NCBI GenBank assembly: GCA_002683585.1
Contig: NYTQ01000016.1
Span: 1-5,862, forward strand
Length of the DNA: 5,862 bases
Source of the DNA: Cryomorphaceae bacterium
GTDB lineage: Bacteria; Bacteroidota; Bacteroidia; Flavobacteriales; Crocinitomicaceae
Reading direction: 5' to 3'
Part shown: piece by piece, positions 1 to 5,862 of the stretch
How the letters are laid out: every line of letters starts with the position of its first letter
Numbering within the stretch: position 1 is the stretch's first letter
Position numbers and translations under genes: made by a program
Notes under the pieces: generated by a model
The model's input: only the letters and a program-made list of their open reading frames with translations
Database searches by the model: none
What the model was told of the DNA's origin: nothing

Positions 1-1464
1 TAGAAGATCCATTTTAATTAGATCTGATGCCTTATATCCGGTTGGGTGATAATCAAAAGAAGCATATCCTCTTGATACAGACTTTAGTCGATCGTAAAAG
101 TCAAAAACAATTTCTGCTAGGGGCATCTCAAAGGTGATTTCTACCCTATCCTGTGTGAGATAAACTTGGTTTTGTAGCTCTCCTCTCTTTTCAATACACA
201 GCGTCATTATTGCACCTACATATTCGGTTTTTGTAATCACCTGCGCTTTGATATATGGCTCTTCTATTTTGTCCATACCCGATGGGTCAGGAAGCTCAGA
301 AGGATTATTTACGATTAACACCTCATCCGGTGTTTTCTTCATGTAAGACTTATAGGAGACGTTAGGAACCGTTGTAATCACAGTCATATTAAATTCTCGT
401 TCGAGACGTTCCTGAATAATTTCCATGTGAAGCATTCCTAAAAAGCCGCACCGAAAACCAAAGCCCAAAGCAGCAGACGACTCCGGTTCAAAAACCAATG
501 ACGAATCATTGAGCTGAAGCTTTTCCATAGAATACCTGAGCTCCTCATAGTCTTCAGAATCTACAGGATAAATACCAGCAAAAACCATCGGCTTGACATC
601 TTCAAATCCTTTTAGATCTTCTTGACAAGGGTTTTCAGATGAAGTAATCGTATCACCTACCTTCACCTCATTAGCTTGCTTTATTCCAGAAATAATGTAA
701 CCAACATCACCGGTTCTAAGCTCTTTTTTAGGATCTAATCCCATTTTCAATATACCGATTTCATCAGCGTTATAATCTCTCTTCGTATTGAAAAAACGAA
801 TTCTTTGGCCTTTTCTTATCACACCATTTTTTACCCTGAAATAAGCAATGATTCCTCTAAAGGGATTAAAAACGGAATCAAAAATCATGGCTTGTAAAGG
901 AGCTTCTTCATCTCCTTGAGGCGCGGGAACCGTATTCACAACTGCTGCTAGAATCTCTTCAACTCCTAGTCCTGTTTTCCCAGATGCTTGAATGATTTCC
1001 TCATATTCACAACCGATAAGCTCAACGATTTGATCAGAAACCTCCTCAGGCATAGCACCCGGTAGATCCATTTTATTGAGAATAGGTATTATCTGCAAGT
1101 CGTGCTCTAGTGCTAAATATAGATTAGAAATAGTTTGAGCTTCAATACCTTGAGAAGCGTCAACAATCAACAAAGCACCCTCGCAAGCTGCTATAGAGCG
1201 CGAAACTTCGTAAGAAAAATCAACGTGTCCCGGGGTGTCAATTAAATTCAAAATATAATCATCCCCTTCATGCTGATAACTCATCTGAATGGCATGGCTT
1301 TTTATTGTTATCCCCCTTTCTCGCTCCAAATCCATATCGTCGAGGGCTTGGTTTTGCATTTCGCGTTCGGAGATTGTCCCCGTGGCTTGTAAAAGCCGAT
1401 CGGCAAGTGTACTTTTCCCATGATCAATATGGGCGATAATACAAAAGTTTCGAATGTGTTTCAT
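1..1464 (-). CDS. lepA: Elongation factor 4 (LepA), C-terminus cut by the window
   Basis: LepA is a ribosome-bound translational GTPase, reported to back-translocate stalled ribosomes and to act in 30S biogenesis. The ATG at 1464 opens 488 codons that run in one frame to the left edge. Residues 11-18 (AHIDHGKS) are the P-loop, RGIT at 50-53 is the switch I region, DTPGH at 76-80 is G3, NKMD at 130-133 is G4 and SGKTG at 161-165 is G5. Domain II follows from about residue 186. The LepA signature [10 protein letters not shown] starts at residue 334, and the visible end ([10 protein letters not shown]) matches the point just before the LepA-specific C-terminal domain. The family is about 595-600 residues long, so roughly 110 are missing, through the window edge and not through mutation. 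It lies 67 bp downstream of an oxidoreductase gene on the same strand, probably in one transcript. No Shine-Dalgarno is visible, which is usual for Bacteroidota. Identification is secure. Confidence 0.97.
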   Translation of the reverse strand, partial: MKHIRNFCIIAHIDHGKSTLADRLLQATGTISEREMQNQALDDMDLERERGITIKSHAIQMSYQHEGDDYILNLIDTPGHVDFSYEVSRSIAACEGALLIVDASQGIEAQTISNLYLALEHDLQIIPILNKMDLPGAMPEEVSDQIVELIGCEYEEIIQASGKTGLGVEEILAAVVNTVPAPQGDEEAPLQAMIFDSVFNPFRGIIAYFRVKNGVIRKGQRIRFFNTKRDYNADEIGILKMGLDPKKELRTGDVGYIISGIKQANEVKVGDTITSSENPCQEDLKGFEDVKPMVFAGIYPVDSEDYEELRYSMEKLQLNDSSLVFEPESSAALGFGFRCGFLGMLHMEIIQERLEREFNMTVITTVPNVSYKSYMKKTPDEVLIVNNPSELPDPSGMDKIEEPYIKAQVITKTEYVGAIMTLCIEKRGELQNQVYLTQDRVEITFEMPLAEIVFDFYDRLKSVSRGYASFDYHPTGYKASDLIKMDLL

Positions 1465-1531
1465 TAGCTCTCAAAATTACACTTAAAATCTGAATATCTC
1501 TAAGTTTTAAGCCCTATTTATTATATGTATA

Positions 1532-2569
1532 CTACTTGTAAAATCTAGAGAAAACAACCTCTTTATGGAGCGCTTTCCCTTCCGTCATAAACTGGGCCAT
1601 TTCCAACGAAAGTAATGGGGCAAGCATATACCCCTTAGTACCTAAACCGTTGAATATAAAAAGCCCTTTCGCATCAGGATGTTCCCCCATAACTGGACGT
1701 CGATCCGCAACGGTTGGACGCATTCCCACGGTCTGACCATTTACTTTATAGCTTGCATTTGTAATGGTTTGAAAAACCCCCTCTAGCTTTTCGCGTGCCT
1801 CTGCTGTAATATTCAGGTTTGGTTCATTCCACTCATAAGTTGCTCCGAGCATGAACTTTTCTCCCCCAACTGGCAGAATAAATCCTTTTCGATTCCATAA
1901 CTCATGCTGCGAAAGCTCACTGCTTTCAATATGAAGTATTTGGCCTCGATTGTGCTGTATATTTGCTTGGTTGAAGTAGGTGATCTTGTCATTGTCTGAC
2001 CCACAACAAAAAACAACTGCGTCGTATCTTAAACCACAGTAGCTCAATTCTTCTTGAATAAATTCTGCGGGCTCAAACTGACCATACTTTAAAACCTTCT
2101 GCTCTTTCAGAAAAAGATGCATTTTTTCCATGAAGAGTTTTGAACGAATCCAAAAGGCGTTTTTCACAATCCCAGAGCCGAATTCACTTTTTGCCAAGGG
2201 AACTTTTTCATCAAAATTATCATGTAACGTCAAGTACTTTTGATACTCGGCCTCGTACTGTTTCTTTTCCCAATAACCTCTTTCTTGCTCGGATGAAAAG
2301 AACCTACGAATCCTAAGTGTATTGTAAAACTTAGCTTTTAACTTATCCTCCAATTCTAAATAAAAATCACGGGCATATGGAAGCATTTCATCTGCACGCC
2401 AAGATAAATTCATACGGCGAAAAACCATTGGATTTACCATGCCAGAAGCAACCGCAGAAGAATGATTTGTCCCTCGGTCTAAAAGCGTGACTCCAACCCC
2501 TCGTTTCATCAACTGAATTGCCAATGAAGAGCCTGCGATCCCTCCTCCTATGATTAGTGTGTTTTTCAA
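1532..2569 (-). CDS. FAD-dependent oxidoreductase, DAO (DadA/ThiO/MnmC-C-like) superfamily
   Basis: This predicted soluble flavoenzyme of 345 residues belongs to the D-amino-acid oxidase fold family, whose members oxidise amines or amino acids with FAD. The dinucleotide motif GGGIAG is at 8-13, and D31 at the end of the second strand is placed to bind the adenosine ribose. The family motif around GMVNP is at 43-47. VVFCCG (185-190) corresponds to the second FAD-contact strand. VGMRP...DRRP (281-292) and GLGTKGYMLAP (308-318) are the C-terminal FAD-binding signatures. The length suits the shorter Bacteroidota members of the family, whose substrate is unknown; glycine oxidase, D-amino-acid dehydrogenase and the MnmC oxidase domain are the nearest described relatives. 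The start is TTG: an in-frame TAA lies two codons upstream, and the first internal ATG (residue 21) would remove the Rossmann motif. lepA follows after 67 bp. I do not assign a substrate or symbol. Confidence 0.88.
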   Translation of the reverse strand: MKNTLIIGGGIAGSSLAIQLMKRGVGVTLLDRGTNHSSAVASGMVNPMVFRRMNLSWRADEMLPYARDFYLELEDKLKAKFYNTLRIRRFFSSEQERGYWEKKQYEAEYQKYLTLHDNFDEKVPLAKSEFGSGIVKNAFWIRSKLFMEKMHLFLKEQKVLKYGQFEPAEFIQEELSYCGLRYDAVVFCCGSDNDKITYFNQANIQHNRGQILHIESSELSQHELWNRKGFILPVGGEKFMLGATYEWNEPNLNITAEAREKLEGVFQTITNASYKVNGQTVGMRPTVADRRPVMGEHPDAKGLFIFNGLGTKGYMLAPLLSLEMAQFMTEGKALHKEVVFSRFYK

Positions 2570-2572
2570 TTT

Positions 2573-2627
2573 TTATGAGCTGATTATTAGCGCTGAATTA
2601 CCCAAGAAGAAACCCCGAAGCTCATAA
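2573..2627 (-). repeat. 9-bp inverted repeat in the oxidoreductase leader
   Basis: TTATGAGCT (2573-2581) and AGCTCATAA (2619-2627) are perfect reverse complements separated by 37 bases; a small AGCGCT palindrome (2589-2594) lies in the loop. In the minus-strand transcript the 3' arm ends three bases before the TTG start codon, so pairing would cover the ribosome-standby region. No U-run follows, so it is not an intrinsic terminator. A 5'-UTR stem that tunes translation is an inference; a protein-binding dyad or chance in AT-rich DNA are alternatives. Confidence 0.4.
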
Positions 2628-2675
2628 GAGATAGATTTTAAATTGCTTGACTTCATAATATGCTAACACTTCAAA

Positions 2676-2704
2676 CAAAAGTAATGTTTCTAGAGGCATT
2701 TAAA
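2676..2704 (-). promoter_or_regulatory. Candidate Bacteroidota promoter for the oxidoreductase-lepA unit
   Basis: On the minus strand TACTTTTG (2683 down to 2676) matches the Bacteroidota -7 consensus TAnnTTTG exactly. Eighteen bases upstream is TTT (2704-2702) where TTG is preferred, so the -33 element is weak. Transcription would begin near 2670 and give a leader of about 100 bases that contains the 9-bp inverted repeat. This would let the oxidoreductase and lepA be expressed separately from comF. Confidence 0.35.
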
Positions 2705-2815
2705 CTTATTATAATGTGAAGAGATATTAATTACTGTAGAATTCCCTTTTACTATTTCTTTGCATACAATTACCAATGATGAGCCAACGATGATACCTGT
2801 TTTTTTATGAATTGT
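2690..2815 (-). pseudogene. Possible eroded Rossmann-type N-terminal fragment
   Basis: The space between comF and the oxidoreductase gene holds no clear gene, but one minus-strand frame is open from inside the comF end to a stop at 2690. It reads HKKTGIIVGSSLVI followed by KEIVKGNSTVINIS, a pattern like a strand-helix-strand nucleotide-binding start. It resembles the downstream oxidoreductase (GGGIAGSSLAI), and the DNA agrees at 16 of 18 bases over aattRccaatgaWgagcc (plus-strand copies near 2514 and 2768). The glycine motif is incomplete and there is no start codon outside comF. It may be a remnant of a partial duplication or of a lost oxidoreductase or short-chain dehydrogenase. Part of the likeness also falls in an inverted repeat, so chance is possible. 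Confidence 0.2.
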
Positions 2816-2827
2816 TATTGGCAATTG
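2767..2827 (-). repeat. Imperfect inverted repeat spanning the comF stop codon
   Basis: CAATTACCAATGA (2767-2779) and TTATTGGCAATTG (2815-2827) are complementary at 11 of 13 positions; in the minus-strand RNA one of the two exceptions is a G-U pair. The 35-base loop contains the comF TAA. The stem could protect the 3' end of the comF mRNA, but no U-tract follows the second arm, so it is not a standard intrinsic terminator. Confidence 0.35.
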
Positions 2828-3533
2828 AAAGGCTGAAAATAGTGATTTGTAAATCCTTATTTTTTTTTCTGAGCACATCACAAATTGTGCTTATTGTTGC
2901 CCCCGTGGTCACAACATCATCAACCAAGGCAATAGAAGTATACTTCTTGACCTCATCAGAAACGGAAAAAGTGTCAATCGTGTTTTCTCTCCGCTCTTCC
3001 TTGGAGAGTTTCGTCTGGCTCTTTGAATTCCTAGTTTTAGACAAAAGGCCTGTTTTAACAGGTAAGTGTGTTATCAATGAAATACCCCTTGCCAATAGCT
3101 CACTTTGATTGTATCCTCGATCAAATCTTTTTCGATGATGGATCGGCACAGGGATTAAAGCATCAATGCTCGAGCTAATCTGTTTGCGCTCAATTTCTTG
3201 TCCTAGAAGACTCCCAAAATAAAGGCCAATACTACGGTTGTTTTTATATTTCAGCTCGTGTAAAATTGTCTGAACAGGATTGCCTTCCTCAAAACGATAA
3301 AGAACAGAAGAAAATAATAACCCGGGTTTATTTACAGATTGCTCAAGCAAGTGATGGACCTCTTTTTCACGCCATTTAACCAATTCAATTGCGGACAAAC
3401 AAGCATAACATAAAAACGGGGATTTTTGCTGAATTGACCTTTTACAATGCAGGCATAAATCGGGATAAAGCAAATGTGATAATGCCTTAATAAAATAAAT
3501 AAGTTGTCCCAAAATATTTCTAGAGCTAGGCAT
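2805..3533 (-). CDS. comF: ComF family protein (phosphoribosyltransferase-like)
   Basis: ComF/ComFC proteins combine a small zinc finger with a type I phosphoribosyltransferase fold. Relatives are needed for uptake of transforming DNA in competent bacteria, where they act in the cytoplasm; the enzymatic activity, if any, is unsettled. The 242 residues match the usual length. C27-x2-C30 and C42-x2-C45 form the predicted zinc site. HELKYKNNR (92-100) is the conserved lysine-tyrosine segment, IPVP (127-130) with RGYNQ (139-143) is the ComF signature, and ALVDDVVTTGAT (202-213) is the PRPP-binding loop with its paired aspartates (D205, D206). The ATG at 3533 lies sensibly ahead of the zinc finger. 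No competence partner is in view, so a role in natural transformation here is inferred from the family only. I see no convincing promoter upstream. The gene diverges from nrdB across 465 bp. Confidence 0.93.
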   Translation of the reverse strand: MPSSRNILGQLIYFIKALSHLLYPDLCLHCKRSIQQKSPFLCYACLSAIELVKWREKEVHHLLEQSVNKPGLLFSSVLYRFEEGNPVQTILHELKYKNNRSIGLYFGSLLGQEIERKQISSSIDALIPVPIHHRKRFDRGYNQSELLARGISLITHLPVKTGLLSKTRNSKSQTKLSKEERRENTIDTFSVSDEVKKYTSIALVDDVVTTGATISTICDVLRKKNKDLQITIFSLSIANNNS

Positions 3534-3680
3534 AGACGAAATATTGAATTATATGAACAATAGAGTGTGAAAAAAGGAATTTGGTTTTGTGAAAAAGGAG
3601 AAGGATTCTCATCTATATTTAGAACATATAAAAGATTGTAAAAAAATCAATACAATTTAACAAAATCATAAAGAAAAGTT

Positions 3681-3788
3681 TTAAAGATCTACATCCAAAT
3701 TGTGTGGATATCTTTCGGCTACTTGTTCATAATCTCTGAAAGGTTTGCCAATAAATGGATTGGGACAAGAAGTGTTGAAAACATTAAT
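3681..3788 (-). pseudogene. Start-less 35-codon coding-like stretch, possible gene remnant or small ORF
   Basis: One minus-strand frame, from the codon after a TGA at 3791-3789 to a TAA at 3683-3681, reads with protein-like composition: SCPNPFIGKPF, then RDYEQVAERYPHNLDVDL at the end. The residues are mixed and charged, with an amphipathic middle, and are unlike the Lys/Asn/Ile/stop-rich translations of the surrounding AT-rich DNA. There is no ATG, GTG or TTG at its beginning. An ATG at 3780-3778 is out of frame, and one more T in the adjacent T4 run would join it and give a protein of about 34 residues. It may therefore be a frameshifted small gene, the 3' remnant of a lost gene upstream of comF, or chance. 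I do not recognise the family. Confidence 0.3.
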
Positions 3789-3928
3789 TCATTGTTAATT
3801 TCTTTAATTTGATTTCGCGAGATTTTTAACAATTTTTGTATGCCTCAGTAACCTAAAGCTATTGACCAAAAAACAGTTTTTAATAGGCGCTTGGGGAAGC
3901 AAGTTTGTTTAAGGAGCCAATTTAATCA

Positions 3929-3948
3929 TCAAGAAAAACCTTTCTTGA
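3929..3948. promoter_or_regulatory. Operator-like dyad overlapping the nrdB promoter
   Basis: TCAAGAAA (3929-3936) and TTTCTTGA (3941-3948) are perfect reverse complements around the centre AACC. The right arm contains the TTG proposed as the nrdB -33 element, so a bound regulator would meet RNA polymerase directly. It does not resemble the NrdR box. No T-run follows on the plus strand, and comF points away, so a terminator is unlikely. Function as an operator for nrdBA is inferred from position and symmetry. Confidence 0.4.
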
Positions 3949-3973
3949 CCAAAGCTGACTCCCTTTATATTTT
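3945..3973 (+). promoter_or_regulatory. Candidate nrdBA promoter
   Basis: TTG (3945-3947), an 18-base spacer and TATATTTT (3966-3973) fit the Bacteroidota pattern TTG-N17-23-TAnnTTTG with one mismatch in the last base. Transcription would start near 3980 and leave a leader of about 20 bases. That leader is A-rich, including seven A's two bases before the nrdB ATG, which suits Bacteroidota initiation without a Shine-Dalgarno. Confidence 0.45.
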
Positions 3974-3998
3974 AAAAACCAGATAACATTAAAAAAAC

Positions 3999-4976
3999 AT
4001 GGCGGAAACAACAGAACCAATCCTACAGGAAAACAACAACAGATTTGTTCTTTTCCCAATTCAACATGACGATATTTGGTCTTTTTATAAACGGGCAGAA
4101 GCAAGCTTTTGGACCGCTGAGGAAATTGATTTGTCCCCTGATTTAATTGATTGGGAAAACAAGCTCAATGACGATGAGAAACATTTCATCAAACATGTAT
4201 TGGCCTTCTTTGCCGCATCGGACGGAATTGTCAACGAAAATCTTGCTGAAAACTTCCTTGCTGAAGTTCAATATACGGAGGCAAAGTTCTTTTATGGATT
4301 TCAAATTGCCATGGAAAACGTGCACTCGGAAACCTACTCCCTGCTAATCGATTCTTATATCAAAGACAGCGCTGAAAAAAAACACCTATTCAATGCTATT
4401 GATACACTTGATTGTGTCAAGAAAAAAGCCGATTGGGCCTTACGATGGATTGATAAAGGATCATATGCTGAGCGTCTTATTGCTTTTGCAGCCGTGGAAG
4501 GAATATTCTTTTCAGGGTCTTTCTGCTCCATATTTTGGTTGAAAAAAAGAGGTCTCATGCCTGGGCTTTCTTTCTCAAACGAGTTGATCTCAAGAGATGA
4601 GGGGCTTCATTGTGATTTTGCGTGCTTATTATATACCAAACACCTTAAAAACATGCTTCCAAAAGAGCAGGTCACAGAAATAATAAAAGATGCTGTCGAA
4701 ATAGAAAAAGAATTTGTCACTGATGCACTTCCTGTTCGACTAATCGGAATGAATAGCGACTTGATGATTCAATATATTGAGTTCGTTGCTGACAGACTTC
4801 TAGTCGAACTTGGTAATGAAAAGGTTTATGACGCAAAAAATCCTTTCGGATTTATGGAAATGATTTCCATTCAGGGTAAAACCAACTTCTTTGAAAAAAG
4901 AGTGGGAGAATACCAAAAAGCAGGCGTGTTATCGGGAGATAACAACCAAAGCTTCAGCTTAGATGAAGATTTTTAA
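3999..4976 (+). CDS. nrdB: Class Ia ribonucleotide reductase, small (R2, radical-bearing) subunit
   Basis: NrdB carries the diiron-tyrosyl radical that NrdA uses to reduce ribonucleoside diphosphates in the cytoplasm. The 325 residues form a complete R2. Aligned by eye to mouse R2, the metal ligands are D75, E106, H109, E167, E201 and H204, and the radical tyrosine is Y113 in [10 protein letters not shown]38 and Y305 correspond to the tryptophan and C-terminal tyrosine of the radical-transfer path, and the end SFSLDEDF is the peptide that docks on NrdA. Long blocks such as [24 protein letters not shown] and [18 protein letters not shown] are shared with eukaryotic R2; the N-terminus simply lacks the eukaryotic extension. 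The ATG at 3999 precedes the conserved RFVLFPI block by 14 residues. nrdA follows after 23 bp, so the two are surely co-transcribed, with nrdB first. All key residues are present. Confidence 0.97.
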   Translation: MAETTEPILQENNNRFVLFPIQHDDIWSFYKRAEASFWTAEEIDLSPDLIDWENKLNDDEKHFIKHVLAFFAASDGIVNENLAENFLAEVQYTEAKFFYGFQIAMENVHSETYSLLIDSYIKDSAEKKHLFNAIDTLDCVKKKADWALRWIDKGSYAERLIAFAAVEGIFFSGSFCSIFWLKKRGLMPGLSFSNELISRDEGLHCDFACLLYTKHLKNMLPKEQVTEIIKDAVEIEKEFVTDALPVRLIGMNSDLMIQYIEFVADRLLVELGNEKVYDAKNPFGFMEMISIQGKTNFFEKRVGEYQKAGVLSGDNNQSFSLDEDF

Positions 4977-4999
4977 TAACTGAGAAAAGAGAAGAGAAG

Positions 5000-5862
5000 A
5001 TGTACGTAGTTAAGAGAGATAGTAGAAAAGAGCCTGTAAAATTTGATAAAATTACAGCGAGAATAATCAAAATGTGTTACGGCCTAGACCCATTGGTTTC
5101 ACCAGAGGCCGTGGCTATGAAAGTTATTGAAGGAATTTATGATGGTGTTACCACAACTGACCTAGATGATCTTGCGGCAGAAGTCGCTGCAGCCAAAACA
5201 ATTGACCACCCGGATTATGCGTTGTTGGCCTCTAGAATAGCAGTATCGAATTTGCACAAAGACACCAAAAAAACCTTTTCTGAGGTTATGGGGGACTTGT
5301 ACAATTACATTGATCCAAAAACAGGTGAAAATGCGGCGCTTCTATCAGAAGAAGTTTATTCCATTATTATGGAAAATAAAGACCTTTTCGACTCTAATAT
5401 TATTTATGATCGTGACTTCAGATATGACTACTTTGGTTTCAAAACCCTAACGCGGTCATACCTGATGAAGCTGAACGGAAAAATCGTTGAGCGCCCTCAG
5501 CAGATGCTTATGAGGGTGTCAATTGGTATTCACAAGAACGATGTAGAAGCAGCATTAAAAACTTACAATCTAATGTCAGAAGGTTGGTTTACTCATGCTA
5601 CACCAACATTGTTTAATTCAGGCACACCAAAACCACAAATGTCTTCTTGCTTCTTATTGACAACCAAAGAGGATAGCATTAACGGTATTTATGATACACT
5701 AAAGTCATGTGCGCAAATATCTCAGTCTGCAGGCGGAATTGGCTTGTCAATTCATGATATAAGAGCAACGGGCTCATACATAAAAGGAACTAATGGAGAA
5801 TCCAATGGTATTGTTCCAATGCTTCGAGTATTTAATGATACTGCGCGTTATGTGGACCAAGG
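5000..5862 (+). CDS. nrdA: Class Ia ribonucleotide reductase, large (R1, catalytic) subunit, C-terminus cut by the window
   Basis: NrdA binds the NDP substrates and allosteric nucleotides and makes dNDPs with NrdB. The ATG at 5000 opens 287 codons plus two bases to the window edge; the family has about 750-850 residues, so about a third is seen. Residues 1 to about 92 are an ATP-cone (MYVVKRD, then KFDKIT), with K5, R6, D56 and K87 matching nucleotide-contacting positions in human RRM1. This predicts overall activity control by ATP and dATP. SSCFLL holds C217, the first of the redox cysteine pair. D225 and R255, with the loop [13 protein letters not shown] (254-266), belong to the specificity site. 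The radical cysteine and glycyl-independent active-site loop lie beyond the edge. The sequence is close to the eukaryotic R1 throughout. A purine-only run (4982-4999) sits directly before the ATG, without a clear GGAGG. Confidence 0.97.
   Translation, partial: MYVVKRDSRKEPVKFDKITARIIKMCYGLDPLVSPEAVAMKVIEGIYDGVTTTDLDDLAAEVAAAKTIDHPDYALLASRIAVSNLHKDTKKTFSEVMGDLYNYIDPKTGENAALLSEEVYSIIMENKDLFDSNIIYDRDFRYDYFGFKTLTRSYLMKLNGKIVERPQQMLMRVSIGIHKNDVEAALKTYNLMSEGWFTHATPTLFNSGTPKPQMSSCFLLTTKEDSINGIYDTLKSCAQISQSAGGIGLSIHDIRATGSYIKGTNGESNGIVPMLRVFNDTARYVDQ

Larger units (their letters stand above)
3534..3998. other. Divergent AT-rich intergenic region between comF and nrdB
   Basis: The 465 bp contain no complete gene that I can support. 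They hold a start-less coding-like stretch (3681-3788, minus strand), a dyad and promoter close to nrdB (3929-3973), and a minor AT-only 8-bp inverted repeat (ATTGTTAA at 3791-3798 with TTAACAAT at 3826-3833). No tRNA-like fold or riboswitch consensus was recognised, and no pair of NrdR boxes (ACACWATATATWGTGT type) is visible upstream of nrdB. Confidence 0.7.

Noticed and set aside
1472..1479. TAATTTTG on the minus strand just before lepA, an exact TAnnTTTG match.
   Set aside because: It ends only seven bases before the ATG, and no TTG lies 17-23 bases upstream. It would give a leaderless or near-leaderless mRNA, so it is probably chance in AT-rich DNA.
1482..1511. CTTAAAA/TTTTAAG inverted repeat between the oxidoreductase and lepA, considered as a terminator.
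   Set aside because: The 7-bp stem has only one G-C pair, the loop is 16 bases and no U-run follows; such a stem is too weak.
2570..2700. Oxidoreductase leader considered as a TPP or other riboswitch because ThiO-like enzymes can act in thiamine synthesis.
   Set aside because: The conserved CUGAGA and ACCUGA-type elements of the TPP aptamer are absent, and I recognise no other riboswitch consensus.
2812..3108. Plus-strand 98-codon open frame opposite comF.
   Set aside because: It is the antisense shadow of comF, whose zinc finger and PRPP-loop motifs make the minus strand the real coding strand.
3565..3640. Short plus-strand frame from GTG (about 24 codons) in the divergent region.
   Set aside because: Its translation is short and lysine-rich, has no recognisable motif and no start context; nothing supports expression.
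3692..3709. ATCCA...TGGAT symmetry (within 3693-3709), considered as a regulatory dyad or degenerate NrdR box.
   Set aside because: The arms are only five bases, the match to the NrdR consensus is poor, there is no second box, and the site is far from the nrdB promoter.
3703..3711. TGTGGATAT, 8 of 9 bases of a DnaA box, considered because DnaA controls nrd genes in E. coli.
   Set aside because: It is a single imperfect copy about 290 bp from nrdB, and it lies inside the coding-like stretch where it encodes Tyr-Pro-His; chance is likely.
4982..4999. Eighteen-base purine-only run before nrdA, considered as a Shine-Dalgarno or a repeat.
   Set aside because: It has no GGAGG-like core and is only a simple GAGAA-type purine stretch; A-rich and purine-rich leaders are common in Bacteroidota.

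Overview
The window looks like chromosomal DNA of a Bacteroidota bacterium. It is AT-rich, its genes start behind A-rich leaders without a clear GGAGG, and several leaders carry sequences close to the Bacteroidota promoter form (TTG, 17-23 bases, TAnnTTTG). Its ribonucleotide reductase subunits are of the type that closely resembles the eukaryotic enzyme. A Cytophagales-like member is possible, but the sequence does not settle the class. Most of the window is conserved housekeeping DNA. I see no phage, insertion sequence, CRISPR array, tRNA or rRNA.

Left block, minus strand (3533 down to 1): comF, then 235 bp without a clear gene, then an FAD-dependent oxidoreductase of the DAO superfamily, then 67 bp, then lepA (elongation factor 4), which runs off the left edge and lacks about its last 110 residues. 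The oxidoreductase probably starts at TTG, just downstream of a 9-bp inverted repeat in its leader, and a plausible promoter lies about 110 bp upstream. The oxidoreductase and lepA are close enough to share a transcript. The 235-bp gap also holds a stretch that resembles the start of the oxidoreductase gene, and an imperfect inverted repeat spans the comF stop.

Middle (3534-3998): a 465-bp divergent intergenic region between comF and nrdB. It holds a 35-codon open stretch without a usable start codon that reads like the C-terminus of a protein (minus strand, 3681-3788). Near nrdB it holds a perfect 8-bp dyad with a 4-base centre that overlaps the -33 element of a predicted nrdB promoter.

Right block, plus strand (3999-5862): nrdB followed after 23 bp by nrdA, the small and large subunits of class Ia ribonucleotide reductase. 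NrdB is complete, with all diiron ligands, the radical tyrosine and the C-terminal docking peptide. NrdA is cut by the window end, but shows an intact N-terminal ATP-cone and the first redox cysteine. Together they make deoxyribonucleotides for DNA synthesis.

I found no new multi-gene system. The observations most worth checking are the nrdBA operator-like dyad, the start-less ORF in the divergent region, and the eroded Rossmann-like stretch between comF and the oxidoreductase.
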